From the NCBI GenBank assembly GCA_008508345.1, contig QNGE01003802.1, positions 1-64,000 of the forward strand: a stretch of 64,000 nucleotides of DNA, given 5' to 3'. A program made the position numbers and the translations under genes. This stretch comes from Paragonimus westermani (Eukaryota > Platyhelminthes > Trematoda > Plagiorchiida > Troglotrematidae). The notes under the pieces were generated by a model. It ran no database searches and was not told the DNA's origin. It was given only the letters and a program-made list of their open reading frames with translations. Positions 34,446 through 46,900 of this stretch are shown here, piece after piece. How positions within the stretch are numbered: position 1 is the first letter of the stretch; each line of letters starts with the position of its first letter.

Positions 34446-37400
34446 TCAAAATGTTTATCCGCCCACTTTTGCTCGACGAATCTAGTCAAGTACAAAACCG
34501 GTCAATCTGTTTTCGTTGGTTTATGAACACCAGTAATTGTTAGGTCGCAGAAATGTCCCTTCGTATGAAAATATTCTTGGTATTAGAAGTTGGTACAACC
34601 CCCACATGTTCAGTCAATATTACTGACAAGAAGTGTATACCAGGGTACTTATCAACTATTAACAATAATAACCGTTCAGAGGAAAATTAGCGGATCTCGT
34701 CTTTGATCCACAACGCGGTCATGTATGTGCATCTGTCCATGCCTACCAATCGTTCAGATGTACGCAATCAATTTCTCTATTAGTGAATTTTTCTGCTAGC
34801 CCACGTTATACGAACAACTTCTCCAACTTGTATACCGAGATTCAAACATAGTACACACATAGATGAAAATTGAGCAACATGGTAGATATGAATTTGTGCC
34901 GAGTTTGCTTCGCAATGTTTGTTAATGCTGAGACGTGTGAAACACTGACCACGGTTTGTCCATTTCATCAATGTGGCAACAATACGTCCATTGCAAAATG
35001 CAAACATCCCGCTAATTCTCATCAGTCAATTACGCAAACATTCATTTATTTGGGGTTTGCATACGGCAACAAAACACTGAAATGAACTAACGTTACAAGA
35101 GTTCACTCAGGATGAGGCAGACTGTCTGATTGCCACCGTAAAACAATTTGAGATAGGGAATGCGGGGAAATCTCTAAGTTGACCGGGTGCAGGTCAGCAT
35201 ACCAGCACTCGGACAAAAATCCGGCATATTCGATCGCGACACACTTAATCTCATTGGATCATGCTCTCAATTCCGCCACTTGATTTTGGTCCTGTTATGG
35301 GGTTGCAACCCAAAGGCAGCGTTTTTCAAGGTGTTGTTAATCAAGCGTCACATATCGGTTTTTTATTGACAGAGGTTGCTGGCACAATCAATTCCGTTGC
35401 CTTGGCAGTAAAACCGTTTGTCTTACTCCATGTGCACCTTCGTAACGTTTGCTGTTTTCTTATTTTTTCAACAAGCGCTATTTTCTTTATAACCGAATGT
35501 TTTGTTCAATCTACTGATGAGAATGTGTGAAGTGCTTACAATGCGAAATGTACATTCTCTGTTAGTGACGAGCTAGTGACTTTGCTGGAGGCAGTAACAC
35601 TGTTTTTGTCACGTTGTTGACATTCTTCAGATTATGTTCTTGTTCTTTCTGTCACTAAACTGGCGAGAGTGTTAATCTCAGCAACAACTTTCCTGTGCAG
35701 TTTAACAGTTGTAGTAAACCACTAGTCATGACAAATTAAAAACACCTTTTCGTTGCATTGGGACCAAACGGTCAAACAAGCCAAGTAAAGTAACCTTAAG
35801 ACTGGAGAAGACCTGCTTCATCGTTGCATTAGAAGACTGAGGTAACATCGTCAGACGGTAGCTGACACTACCGAGTTGAATGTTCTTGTCTACAACCATT
35901 GTAGGTCAAACCCTTGATGGAACGGTTATGGGGTACCAGCTCAAGTCTTCCCTTTGACCTAATTACAGCTGATCATACAATAAACTGCTAGATATGCATG
36001 ATGGTAGTTATGTTAAATGAGGCTACAGGACATGAATTTTGACAGATATCTGTTGACAGTTGTGCGTTTGTGAGCATCACCAGTTGCATGCCACATGAAC
36101 CGTGTGCATAAAGTTGGTTTTGATAAATTCAATAAATCTATCAAGAAAACCCTGGAGTTGCCAATTTCCAGATTCAAAGAGGACACTAAGTTTGGGCGTT
36201 TATTTTTGGCTTTCAAAATGATCGTTGTGAAAATGCGTGTCGTTCGGTCACCATAACAGCAAAGGTCACTGTATCGATTGACACCTAGAAGGAACAACTA
36301 TAATTTGATCTTCATCATCAATTGCAGCAGAAAGAATGAATTGTGCTCTGCTTGCGGATAAATGGCCGCTTTACCAATGTGTCTTCCGGCTTAAAAATCT
36401 GCACCTCAAATATTCTCCAAATACTATGACCTACTCTCTGTATGTGTGTGTGACAGTCATATTGCCATCCTATTTTTCGCGCTATTTTGATTACAAGGCA
36501 CTAGACAATTAAAAGAGGTTGAACTTCGCACTTCCAGCTATATACGTGGCAGCTGACAAAGCGTGAGGTGAGTCAGCACCATTTACTTCACAGATATCAG
36601 GTGTGATTTACTGTAGATGCTTGAGAAGGACTGACTAATGTGCCTGTTTTTCCAGACCAGTTGTATACACTTTTTCAACAGACACCTGGACAGTGCAGCC
36701 TACACACAATTAACAAGATATTACACGTTTGGAAAGCCTTTTAACTTTGTGAATCTGGTTAGATACCCAAGAAACCTACGGGGGTTTGTAACTACAGTGT
36801 AAAAACTTGAAGAGTACACGCCACCGAATTAAGAGCTTTCTGAGCGGTCGCTTTCAGCAGGAATAACTTTTAGCTTCAGCTAACGCAAGAAAAAAGTCAC
36901 CCAATCGAATAATTTGATACAAAATTCTGATCAGTGCAAACAACATTGAGGAAACTGTGTTCATTGAAGGGATTGGATGACCACGATACAAATCGACGGA
37001 TATAAGTAACAATATGTTGAAGAGAAGCACGTACACTTTAATTTTTACTCTGAAGTTACCGTTGATGTTAACTGGCAACCTTTCAGTATTTTTGGAGGTG
37101 TTCCCGCGAACTACAATACTGCGCATAACACTCAATGAACTTTTCTACTAGTAAACCGACTGGTAACATAAAACGCATCCCAGGTTTACAGCATCTATTG
37201 TTATGACTTAGTACTCTTTTCTGAAAAGCGGAAGTTAGAATTGTGTGTAGACCGGAATTTGTGTGTACATAAGTGAACGTGCCTCTAAAGCTAATATGGA
37301 ACCGCATTTTTCGAACCGAAGTTGTACAATCACAAGGCAAAACATACATTTGTGAAACACCCATATATACTGAATAATAAAAATGTGTTAGATTCAATTT

Positions 37401-39503
37401 AGACAGTTAAACTGTGGGGAGGTGAGTGAATTTAGATGTGGTAATCAAATTCTTAAGGTCCCTTCTACCAAAGCAATCAATGTTATATGGGGATAAGTGA
37501 TACGGTTCTCACACGTGAAAAGATGATGCACGTTTGTGAAGTGTTTCCATTGGCCACTTCACTAAACTCCACAGTGATTAACTGGGAACAGAATTCAGTG
37601 AGATCACAGAACAAACAAGCAAAAAACTGTTTGGTCCGACTTCGGAGTTCGAAGTCCATTTGGCTGTGTTTGAAGACTACCAAAGTGCGCTTGAATGCAA
37701 TGTCTCAGAAGCCACCAAGCCCCTTAATGAATTCAAAAGTGTACCAAGATCACGTAGGTTATGAGGTCGTCTAATTCTCCCATGCGTTGTTGTCAGTCGT
37801 AACTCGTTTGAGTAGAGACGATCGTAATGAAAAGTCCCTTAGAATCGGGGATGGCGCACCAAATTAACTTTCACCAGTCTGACCAGAGCATTACTCATTG
37901 CGTTTTGTGCACAATAGGGTCGGCTGTCGTAACCACAAAATTCAATCCAACAATCTTCAGCGATAATGGTTGAAAACAATTCATCAAACTACTGAACCAG
38001 CCTTTAGATAAATGTTAGGGTCTGGTATCAACAACTATGTGGCATTTCACAGACCTAGTTCATAAACGCTTTCTTGCGGTTTGATCTCACGCCACGTCAC
38101 CAACCCAATAATTCAAACCACCACAAACCCATTCAGCCCAAAATAATGAATTGTCAACGAGTAAGTGCAGCAGAGTGAATTTTTGTTCAGCAGGGTACGT
38201 GGATCGGAGAATTGGTAAGCTTCCCTGACCGTTCGGCGTAAGTCAATTTAAAACACCGTTATTTCGCATGTCGTACGTTCGAATAGAACGCACAGCCTGA
38301 CTCAGCCATCTCATAATCCGCCTTCCCGTTAAAATGTCTGAAACATCAGTATTTAAGGGACTAGATAAGAATAACCAAACAAATTATTGTACAGCATGGC
38401 ATCATGAGATGTTGCCTAAACTTTTGCACCAACGACAGCGTTCGTTGAGTATAAGAAGTTTCCAACCAAGATATTGGATCAACGTACATGGCTGATTTTG
38501 TTTCTTTGGAATATAACATTTTTGATAGTCCGGACTAATCCCATTTCAAGCGTCCTGTTGTTTACATTTTTATCCATATACTATGTTCAAATGATAATGA
38601 GCGCAGGTTACCATTAAACTGGGAAACAAGAATGCCTGATTGCATATGTTGTATGGATATGCTCCCCAATTAAATAGGTTTGAGGCGAAAATTTTAACCC
38701 ACATCCAAGCAGGCACGCCTGACTCTAAACCAATCAATTGCTTATGCACTGTTATACCCAAAAGTTCATCTGGCAAAATACATAACACATAACATGATTA
38801 TTGCACAACTCACAGTCCGGGAACAAATCTACCTTCACAGGTTCCAAGTCTTTTCCCCTGCCAGGATAAAATTTGTACGCATACACCGGAAGCAGACCTA
38901 TCCCGTGCACTTGCATAATGGGATACAAGTGGATCCTAATTTATCCTGACAGGACAGCTTCATTCCGGATGGTCTGGTTCCAATCGGTTCCCGTCACACA
39001 CATGCACGCACATCATGTTAAGTGAGGGGAATACCGAAGTGTGAGGCCTAAAACCTGGTGACTTCCCATGATTGAGAGAAATTCTCGTTGTATGTCCAAA
39101 TTGACTAAAATAACCATGGTCATTAACGATAAAGGGACATGTTATTAGTGATCACCACAAAACAGGGTTAGACTAGCAGAGTTGTTGCCTAAATGTCCCG
39201 AGAAGTAATGCGTTTCGCGATCACATGCAACAGTAAGTTCGTATGATAATGAAAGAAACAGTTACAATTGAATTCCTGTATATCCGATGGTCGGGTAATA
39301 AATTGTGTTAAAAATATTATGAACAAAAATAAATGGATGGAGTTAACTATGAACAAATTAGAAACAATTAGCCTTATTCAGAAGTTTGAGAAAAGAATCA
39401 GAACATGACCATCCTTTTATAGCAAATAGTCAGGACGGATGGATAATCAACTGGCGGGATAAGATAGGTCATCAAGTGTAGATAAGCATTAGATTCCTGA
39501 AAT

Positions 39504-39760
39504 TCAGAGAGTTAGCCTGAGGTAATTGATTGTGACTGCTTTACCAAACCGCAGGAATCTCAGCTTAGAATGACGTGATAGGATTTTAAATGCGTAGGCT
39601 GCATCAACAACGTGACCAGTGGTGGGGAGTCTAGCGACTACGGAAAATGGTTGTTTGCCTGCTCCGATAGCATGGACTTCTGTGCCCAATTTAGGCAAAT
39701 GTTCCCTCACCCTGAAGGTCACGCATCTCTTGGTTTTGCTTATGTAACCTTCTCCTCAGC
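39504..39760 (-). pseudogene. PLE GIY-YIG endonuclease, copy D
   Basis: The minus strand reads GYISKTKRCVTFRVREHLPK (about 39695-39750), corresponding to Tyr-Val-Gly-Glu-Thr-Gly-Arg...Arg-Val-Arg-Glu-His-Leu: the GIY-YIG Tyr and the Arg-x-x-Glu-His pair are kept, the Gly is Ser. A Cys-x-Cys lead-in (about 39755-39775) survives in another frame. TGHVVDAAYAFKILSRHS and RFGKAVTINYLRLTL follow, matching the distal half found in copies C and E. A frame shift separates the lead-in from the core. The C-terminal Cys-Val-Gln-Lys tail is not legible. Confidence 0.78.
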
Positions 39761-40093
39761 TATACATCCACAAGCAAACAAAATTTGAGTTGTGACCGAT
39801 AAGCTGATCTCGCTTGATTGATTACTCGTTTGATTGGTTACTGGTAGCTTCTGAGTCTCAGCGACTTTACGGAGTCTAGCTACTTTGGACGCGCACTTAA
39901 TTGGACTTCTCAGTCGCTGTGTTTTATGGAACATCACACAGTCACTATTAAAATGCAACTCTGTGCTGACCTTCATGTCTTGTGAAGTGATCACCCCTAC
40001 GAGTGGTACTATTTGTCTACTGCCTCTATCTATAAGCCTCCTGGGATAACCAGTTGATAACGGGATGGGTGGTCCAATCTAATTCTTCCGCTC

Positions 40094-41280
40094 TTATTCT
40101 GTATAGATTCGACTTGCTCGCGTGAACGGCATCTTCACTAACGTCGGTTTATGATGAATCGGGACGAAGTTTATGTAATCCAAGTAGCCGCCGAACCACG
40201 TGGAATTTTTTAAGACACCTCTTCCAATCAACTCATCTCGGCGACTTATGAGTATGTCTAAAAATAGCCGGCAGCCGTTGGCCTCGAGAACCCACGTAAC
40301 AGAATGAGAAATAGTTAGGCGTTGAACCAGGTTACCGATCACTTATTCAGGTCGGAAGAACATCCAGGTGCTTTCAAATAAACGCTTGTAATACGATAAG
40401 ATTGCCTTATTCACAACTGACAAACTATTAGCACGGTGAGTCTGCTAAGTTAGGATCCAGTGGACGTGTCATCGCCATTCCATCTATCTGACTGTAGGAC
40501 TTTTCGAGAAAAGAAACCGACTAGTGGCAGACGTGGGATCATACTCATTAACAAATACTGAAATCCACCGATGGAATAATGTAACACATTGATGGCTCAT
40601 GACAGTGAATAGGAAGGGAGACCAGAAAACGTGCAGTGGAAATTTTCTGTAACACATATCTATTGGACAGGTTTTTAAAGCCGAAGATTCCATACCCTTG
40701 TTCTGGCGTACGATTTAAATGAGAGCAACCTTGCTTGGTTGGAGGTTCGCAAAGAGCTAGTCCAATGCTTACAACATTTTGTCGACGAGAATAGGTTCTT
40801 CACTCTTGTCTGAGATTCCCTGGGAAGTAACCATTTCTTCGACCTTCAAAAATATAAGATCTTCTCGACAGAGACTACACTACCAGTGAGCTGCTTCTTG
40901 ATAATTTAGTGAGCACAACTCACTGTTGCAATAAAATGAACAATCATGTGTGAAAACTTCCATCTAAGCAAGAGTTCGGCAAAAAAAGTAGATTGATTTT
41001 TCCTGAAAAAATTTAATGTTAGTTCTGTTTATTTTTACTTATGTATAGGCAGAAAATAACGGGGAATGCGGAGAAATGTATGTTTTGTTTGTGAATGTCT
41101 GGAAGTAAATGTCACGCCATCTGCATAGTGAACTCCCTTTGTTGTCGTACCGGACGAACCTGCTCAAGAGGAAATTCATATGAATATTTGGTGTCATAAC
41201 CAGTTGCTCGTAACAATGGGTCAACGCGCTAGACGTCTCGTTGAGGTTATGTTTGGAACTCAGCCTCGTCATTGGCATAA
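40094..41280 (-). pseudogene. Broken PLE reverse transcriptase, copy D
   Basis: Going down the minus strand: FVRYDNKGSSLCRWRD (about 41110-41155) matches the Ala-Asp-Lys-Gly-Ser...Val-Val-Met-Asp motif. SPFLFT...HRWISVFVNEYDPT (about 40535-40625) matches Ser-Leu-Phe-Thr and the helix after it. QIDGMAMTRPLDPNLAD (about 40440-40490) matches the RT motif Gln-Val-Asp-Gly-Val-Ala-Met-Gly-Ser-Pro-Leu-Gly-Pro with several changes. YYKRLFES sits where Tyr-Val-Asp-Asp should be, so the catalytic aspartates are gone. CRLFLDILISRRDELIGRGV and YLDYINFVPIHHKPTLVKMP complete the palm and thumb within the open frame 40094-40342. Enough is left to identify the family with confidence, but the enzyme cannot be made. 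Confidence 0.83.
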
Positions 41281-43472
41281 CTGCTTCGACGGCTTCTGTA
41301 ATGGCAACCAGTCTCTCAAATTTGTCAGTAGTATCATTCTAACCGGCTGTCAGTCTCGACAATGCACGATACCTTAACTGAATTAAAGGAAGACCGAACG
41401 AAAAAACTGGAAAGTTGTACATAACAACCGGAAAAATTTCATCCCAAGAACCACCGTTGCAATCACGGAAAGTCATTGTGATAATAGAGAATCTTCTACA
41501 CAATTGTTAGAAGACAGAGATTCAGGCAGACTAGAACCAGTTCGAAACAATATGAGTCTATGAACCTACCAACAAGGTAACGCATGGAAACTGTCAAAAA
41601 AAGAAACTATACCCTTGAATGAAAATTTTAGAGCTACAATCCACAACTTCACGTTCTTTTATAGTAGGTCGTTCGCTGGACATAGCTGCGATGACTGAGA
41701 CGGGGGAAGATTACACATCACATCATAATATGTAATTTGCGAACTTTCCGATGAGCGAGACAGCACATCCATTGACGGGGTTTCAGTATTTTATAGATAT
41801 TGTTCACGTGTAACCAAATTCAACATAATGTCCATTAATCTCAACTCATCACATAACAAATTGAAAATGTGCTTAACTGGTTTATTCGGCCTAAGTGCAT
41901 TTAGTCGCATCCGTCAGTATTCGTTGCTCACAGATATAAAACTTAGGACTATAAACCATTCTGCAGTTTGATGTGGGTGTTTGGAAAGTACGTCTCATCT
42001 GGGTGAGTCAGGCGTCCTGTCGCAAACGTTCTAATATCAAAGCAAAGTTGTATCGTTACCGTAAAAAATGTTTTCACTTATGTGTTTTAAATTATCTAAA
42101 CCTTTTGCAATTTAAAACCGTCTCTCCCGCTTTCGATCCCAACTGGACACTGTTCACTTCGAGCAGCGGTTTACCGATCCAGATTTTAGTAACCATAGCC
42201 ATGTATGTGAAGTCCCACTGAATGCCCATGCCACCTTCTCAAGTTGTGCGGATTGCACCAAATAAATGGCTAGTTTGTTGTCATATGAACACTACTCGAA
42301 TAGTTTCCGACCAAACCATCACCCTCTTTTCAAACTTATACTGCAACGATTAGATGTTAAAAATAGCACACGCATCAATCTAGGCGTGGGCGAGCTGACA
42401 TCTTTTGTTGTGAACATTCAGATCCCACTGAACATAGTGAATTCTGTCTTACAAAACCGTGTACCTTTAATCTATGCATACATTGAGCAGCAGTATGTCG
42501 TTCATGGTCTCAAAATGGTGCCAAACGATTAACACCTTTCTTGCTTCAAACCGTCCAACTGATGTATGCACCTATCGCCAACAAGACGCATTGAAACTCG
42601 TAACTATGATCCTCAAAATGAAAAATTCATATTATATGAAAATTAGTAGATGACAAAATGAGGAAGTTCATTTTTCCTGATGGTGATGGGCGGGACGAAA
42701 TAATCTTCCAATTAAGTATGAGCGAAACTGGCTGCCTTCAGTGGACTTCAACGTCTGGAACACTGTCAACTACTTGAAAGATTAAGTTCTTCAATGAAGT
42801 AAGTTTAATTGGCAAAACATAATTAAGACGTTTGTGCTCGCCTGACAAGTGATAACATTCTTGAGATGATGTGCACACACCCCACCTAGTTTCAGACAAC
42901 ATAGCACAAATAAACACAAAAAAGTTGATTTATCTTGGGGAAACAATTCCTAGGAAGTTACTGGAGTTTTCCAACTGACTGAAACGGTTCTAACTTACAC
43001 GCTGAATCAAAAGGAACCAGTATCTATGTTAACTTAGAAATGTCTACAGTGGCTAGTGCTTTGAGTTGTTGTTAACAAGTGGTAGTAAACGGAAATATTC
43101 ACGACTAACATATATTCCGTTTACCTCTACTATGTTAATGCTAAACTGCAACCAATTCAGTCGACGCAGATGCTTCTACTGATGTCCTGCGTATACTGGT
43201 GCCTGTTTTCTGAATTAACCACAGGTAGTTGCTTGTTGTGATAACTACCATTGGCGAGGATTTCGACTAGAACAATCCTGAGATGGTTGAAACGTAGAGT
43301 ATTACAACTTGCTCGTAACGTTGTGTTATTCCCAATCTGTTTCTCAATACCATTGACGAGGTACATTTACACTCAGCTGCCAGAAAGTAACTGTGAGACG
43401 TAACAAAAGCATTCAACTTGCTCAAAATAGATGGCAGTATAGGAAGAATTCTGATAATACCTTGATCTCATT

Positions 43473-43967
43473 ATGCAACAGACGATGCCTGAGCTAGTAC
43501 AAAGTTGTCACGAACTATCTGAAGAGTGTAAACGAAGTAGTTGTCAAACAAACGAAAATGTGGATAAAAATCCAAATAAAATTACAGTGTTGTTTGGTTA
43601 CTTACATGGACATTTTACTCCTCATCTAAATCATACATCGTATATACTATTTTCCCTAGTGCCAAACTACTTCCTTCTAACTTATTGTAACGACTACTTA
43701 GTTGTGCTGCGTCCGCTTGATACAACTCATCAGGTTGCATTGTAATTTGCCGCATAATTGTCTGAAGTGTCGTGGTCTTTACTGTTAAACGTTCATACTG
43801 TTGATAAACATCTGTCTTATATGTCGAACACTTTCAAATGCAAAATACTGGGGCAAATCATCAAACTGTATCAGCAGACGCATTTCACAGTAAAATTTCA
43901 AGATGGAGATGCGCCATACCAATTTAGCTTCAATTTCATTTTCATGGAACAGAGTTTACGAAAGTGA
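43473..43967 (+). pseudogene. Possible Ty3/gypsy reverse-transcriptase relic
   Basis: A plus-strand frame contains LVPNYFLLTYCNDYLVVLRPLDTTHQVAL, the kind of pattern seen around the gypsy RT catalytic Tyr-x-Asp-Asp (here Tyr-Cys-Asn-Asp) with a His about 10 residues on. A second frame starting at 43758 contains KCKILGQII about 50 residues farther, similar in place and form to the Phe-Leu-Gly-His block. Order and spacing fit. Upstream RT motifs are not visible, the first catalytic Asp is Asn, and the match is short. It may be chance in AT-rich sequence. Confidence 0.2.
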
Positions 43968-46900
43968 AACGAAACGTTTCCCCACGGTTTAATTTAAGGT
44001 ATGCACTATGCGTGAACTAAACTATTCTCGTCATTGCTCGTCCTCCTCGCCATTAGTCGATAAAGCGTCCCTGTACGAATGTACCACCAATTTTGAGAAT
44101 GAAAGAGTTACAGTCCAATAGGACACTCCTCACGTTTACAGTATCAAACCTGCAGAACTGATAAACTGGACTATTTATCAGATCTACACTCTTAATATTT
44201 CTAAATATGTGATTGTTTTCGTGTTTGAAAGATGTTCTTCCTTCTTGAGGACTAATGGTTTCATGCTTCCCTTATCGATCGCAGTCTGCATTCTAATGGT
44301 CAAGAAATTTCTCCCGGGCTTCTTTTCATCAAATGTTTGAGCACTACACTAGCTTAGAACAGCGTACAGCAACTTCGTGTTACAAGTGATTTAGTAACAC
44401 AAGGAAAAGCTCTCGTTTGCTTCGCATCTTAGAGTCGTTCACAATCTGACCGCTTGACGCACTGCTATATTATTGCATATGCTGCCTAACATTGGTTGTG
44501 CTCTGGCCCTCTAATTTTGCACATACGTCTTGGAGAAGATAACACCGAACTAATAAGAAACGGTATGTTGGACGATCTATACCGCACCAGGTATTGTCAT
44601 ATGCTTACAAGTGCACATTGCAAACGTTCCAAAAACACTCTGACTACATTTTAGATTTGTCGTGAGATAAAACGCCATATCTTTCTCAACAACAACTCAT
44701 TCAAACAAATTTCAAAAAAGGATCATGTTTTCCCAACAATCTTGACCAAATTAGTTAATTAAAAACAATATAGTAAATACAAGTTCGCTGAGCATTTCTG
44801 CTTTGATTCCACAAACAATTTTTTTTCGCATTCCTTCATCAGCTCTCTTCTATTGGTTTGGAATGAAAAAGCTCAATCTGTTGATTTTACTGGAGGCACG
44901 GTACAGGTAAATCATTTCCTGCCGTACATGCTTGATATCTGACCCTGACCCGTTTCTGAAAATGTTATCTACTGGAGTTTTGCGACAACTTAATACCTGA
45001 ATTTCCGTAAACGTTTTGTCGCTACAGATTCACGTGCACGGTGAATGTTCACTCTTGGGTCAGTTGGAAGCTTTTTAACTCTCATAAAACAAAGACGGCT
45101 TTATGAAGGAGCGGTGTCTATTTCTATCCAAACGACCTTTGATAAGTTGCGTTAATTTTTCCAGGTTTGATGTGTTAGTACACAACAGTACTACACATGT
45201 TCTCACATGAGTTCGTCTTCCATCGCAGCAAATGAACGTATGCAAGCGTTATGTGGAATGGGAACAAATAAACGATAATACACGAAAACAAGAGCTTCGA
45301 TTGCACGCGCACAACAAACAAGGAATTCGCAATGGTTTTCATCCAAAGGAGCACAACTTACCATCGGGGCTGTCGGTTCCATATGACCATGATCATAAAG
45401 CTGCACCTAAATGTGTGTATAGATATCCGCCTTAAAACCTTCGCATCTACTGTGCCAGTCGCTCAGAAGAAATGTGAAAAACACTGTGACTCCCACAAGG
45501 AGCTGTATGTAACCACTAAAGTGGAGAAAACCCATGCGAAGAAAACGAAACAACTGCATCCAAGAAGATTGCCGTGAAAGGAAGTCTTTTTTATTAAGCA
45601 TTGATAATCGTTAGTGTCAGATCGGATTGCGTTTATTCTCAAGTACGCTGGAGATACGGTAGTTTCAAGTTTAAGCCCTAATGTAAGAATCTCCTCGCTG
45701 TTAATATTGTAGACTTGCGGACTTGCTCAAGTGGAATATTTCCCACATTTCCACTTCTCTTATTTCTGAATGTCACACTTTTTTCTCGCCCTTGGAGGAG
45801 TTAACAGTTTAGCAGTATTTCGACTGATCGCCGCCTGCTTTCTCTTGCCCGTAATCTAACTAAGAGTTCTTTTCTTGTCACCTACCTGGTGTCAGTTTAT
45901 CTCGCACCCATAATTAGTCAATCCATATGACAACCGTTTTTGCTTGGATTGGATAGCCCTCATGTTTCATTTGAGTTGCGGTGTCTTCCTTTTTCAGGTC
46001 GATCGTAAGGTTCATTGTTTTTTCCACTTTTCTAGTACATTTCATTTAAACTTTGATCACTTTTTTCATTCATGCACATTCTAGTGCCTGAACAAATAAC
46101 CACTCTACTAACGTGCGTATCGTCCCTAAACAAATACCTTAGGAACCAAAATCATCACTCGTGTGTGGGACATTGAAAAATAGTTCAACAGTGTTCCTTC
46201 CTCCATATTTACCGGTTACAAGCGCTTTACTTCTGAAAACGTTTTTCCTAGATTTTAAATTCATTACATTACATTCTGTGTTGAGATATTTTCGTCAGAG
46301 TCGTGTACAAATTAACTTCACGAGATATTTCTAGGTCATACTTACCTGGAAAAGTGGACGCACAATGTTTTCTGAAAGAGAAAATCGCTCAAGTGGTGAA
46401 CGGCATCCAATATGTGGAAGTGGTCGGATTGTTTGTAATCCGCTTTGGAACAAAGTTCATGTCAAATCTTACAACGTTCTTACCTACCGAGTTGCATGCA
46501 TTTATTGTTTTGATGGAAGCACCGCTCGCAGTTTAGGGCACAATTGATATGCATATGTAGAACGCTGAAGTCATAACACTCAGGGTGCAAAATGTGTGTT
46601 TTTGAAGTGATTCACCAAATCTCTAGAATTCAATAAAATGTTTTATTAATAAGGACCTGAAAAATGACAAGTACCACAAAATTCGGTTTTGGGCGTGGCA
46701 CATCACTTAGATGTTTAGGATGTAACCACTTTTGTGTAATACGTTTCAGTTCTATTAAGACCGCCAACATGTATCTAAACGTATTGATATCTAACTTATG
46801 GTCCCAGACAGTTCTATCAATAAACGTACTTCACCATTTGCGGCCAAATTCATGATTGAATGTAGTTCTACTTCTTCTGAACACCGACAACGATTTGTTA

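Larger units (their letters stand above)
33311..39499. other. Unassigned stretch between PLE copies C and D
   Basis: No gene is firmly recognised. The plus-strand frame 35261-35530 contains GSVFQGVVNQASHIGFLL, which recalls the OB-fold start of RNA polymerase I subunit RPA43, but neighbouring exons are absent (see findings). Minus-strand frames at 36013-36297, 36854-37135 and 37083-37397 have no clear motif. A possible A-box sits near 34399. The rest is background. Confidence 0.4.
39500..41280 (-). mobile_element. Penelope-like retroelement relic, copy D (most complete)
   Basis: About 1.8 kb on the minus strand contains nearly the whole PLE protein order: an RT N-terminal motif (Asn-Lys-Gly-Ser, about 41131-41151), an RT fingers/palm segment (SPFLFT, about 40607-40625), the Gln-Ile-Asp-Gly-Met-Ala-Met motif (40470-40490), the palm catalytic position (about 40383-40400), the FLDILISRR block (about 40238-40265), the thumb (about 40095-40185) and the GIY-YIG endonuclease (about 39504-39760). 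Stops and frame changes separate most blocks, and the catalytic residues are altered. The 5' end is near or above 41280 and cannot be fixed; the 3' end is near 39500. No long terminal repeats or target duplication were identified. It is an old, inactive copy. Confidence 0.85.
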
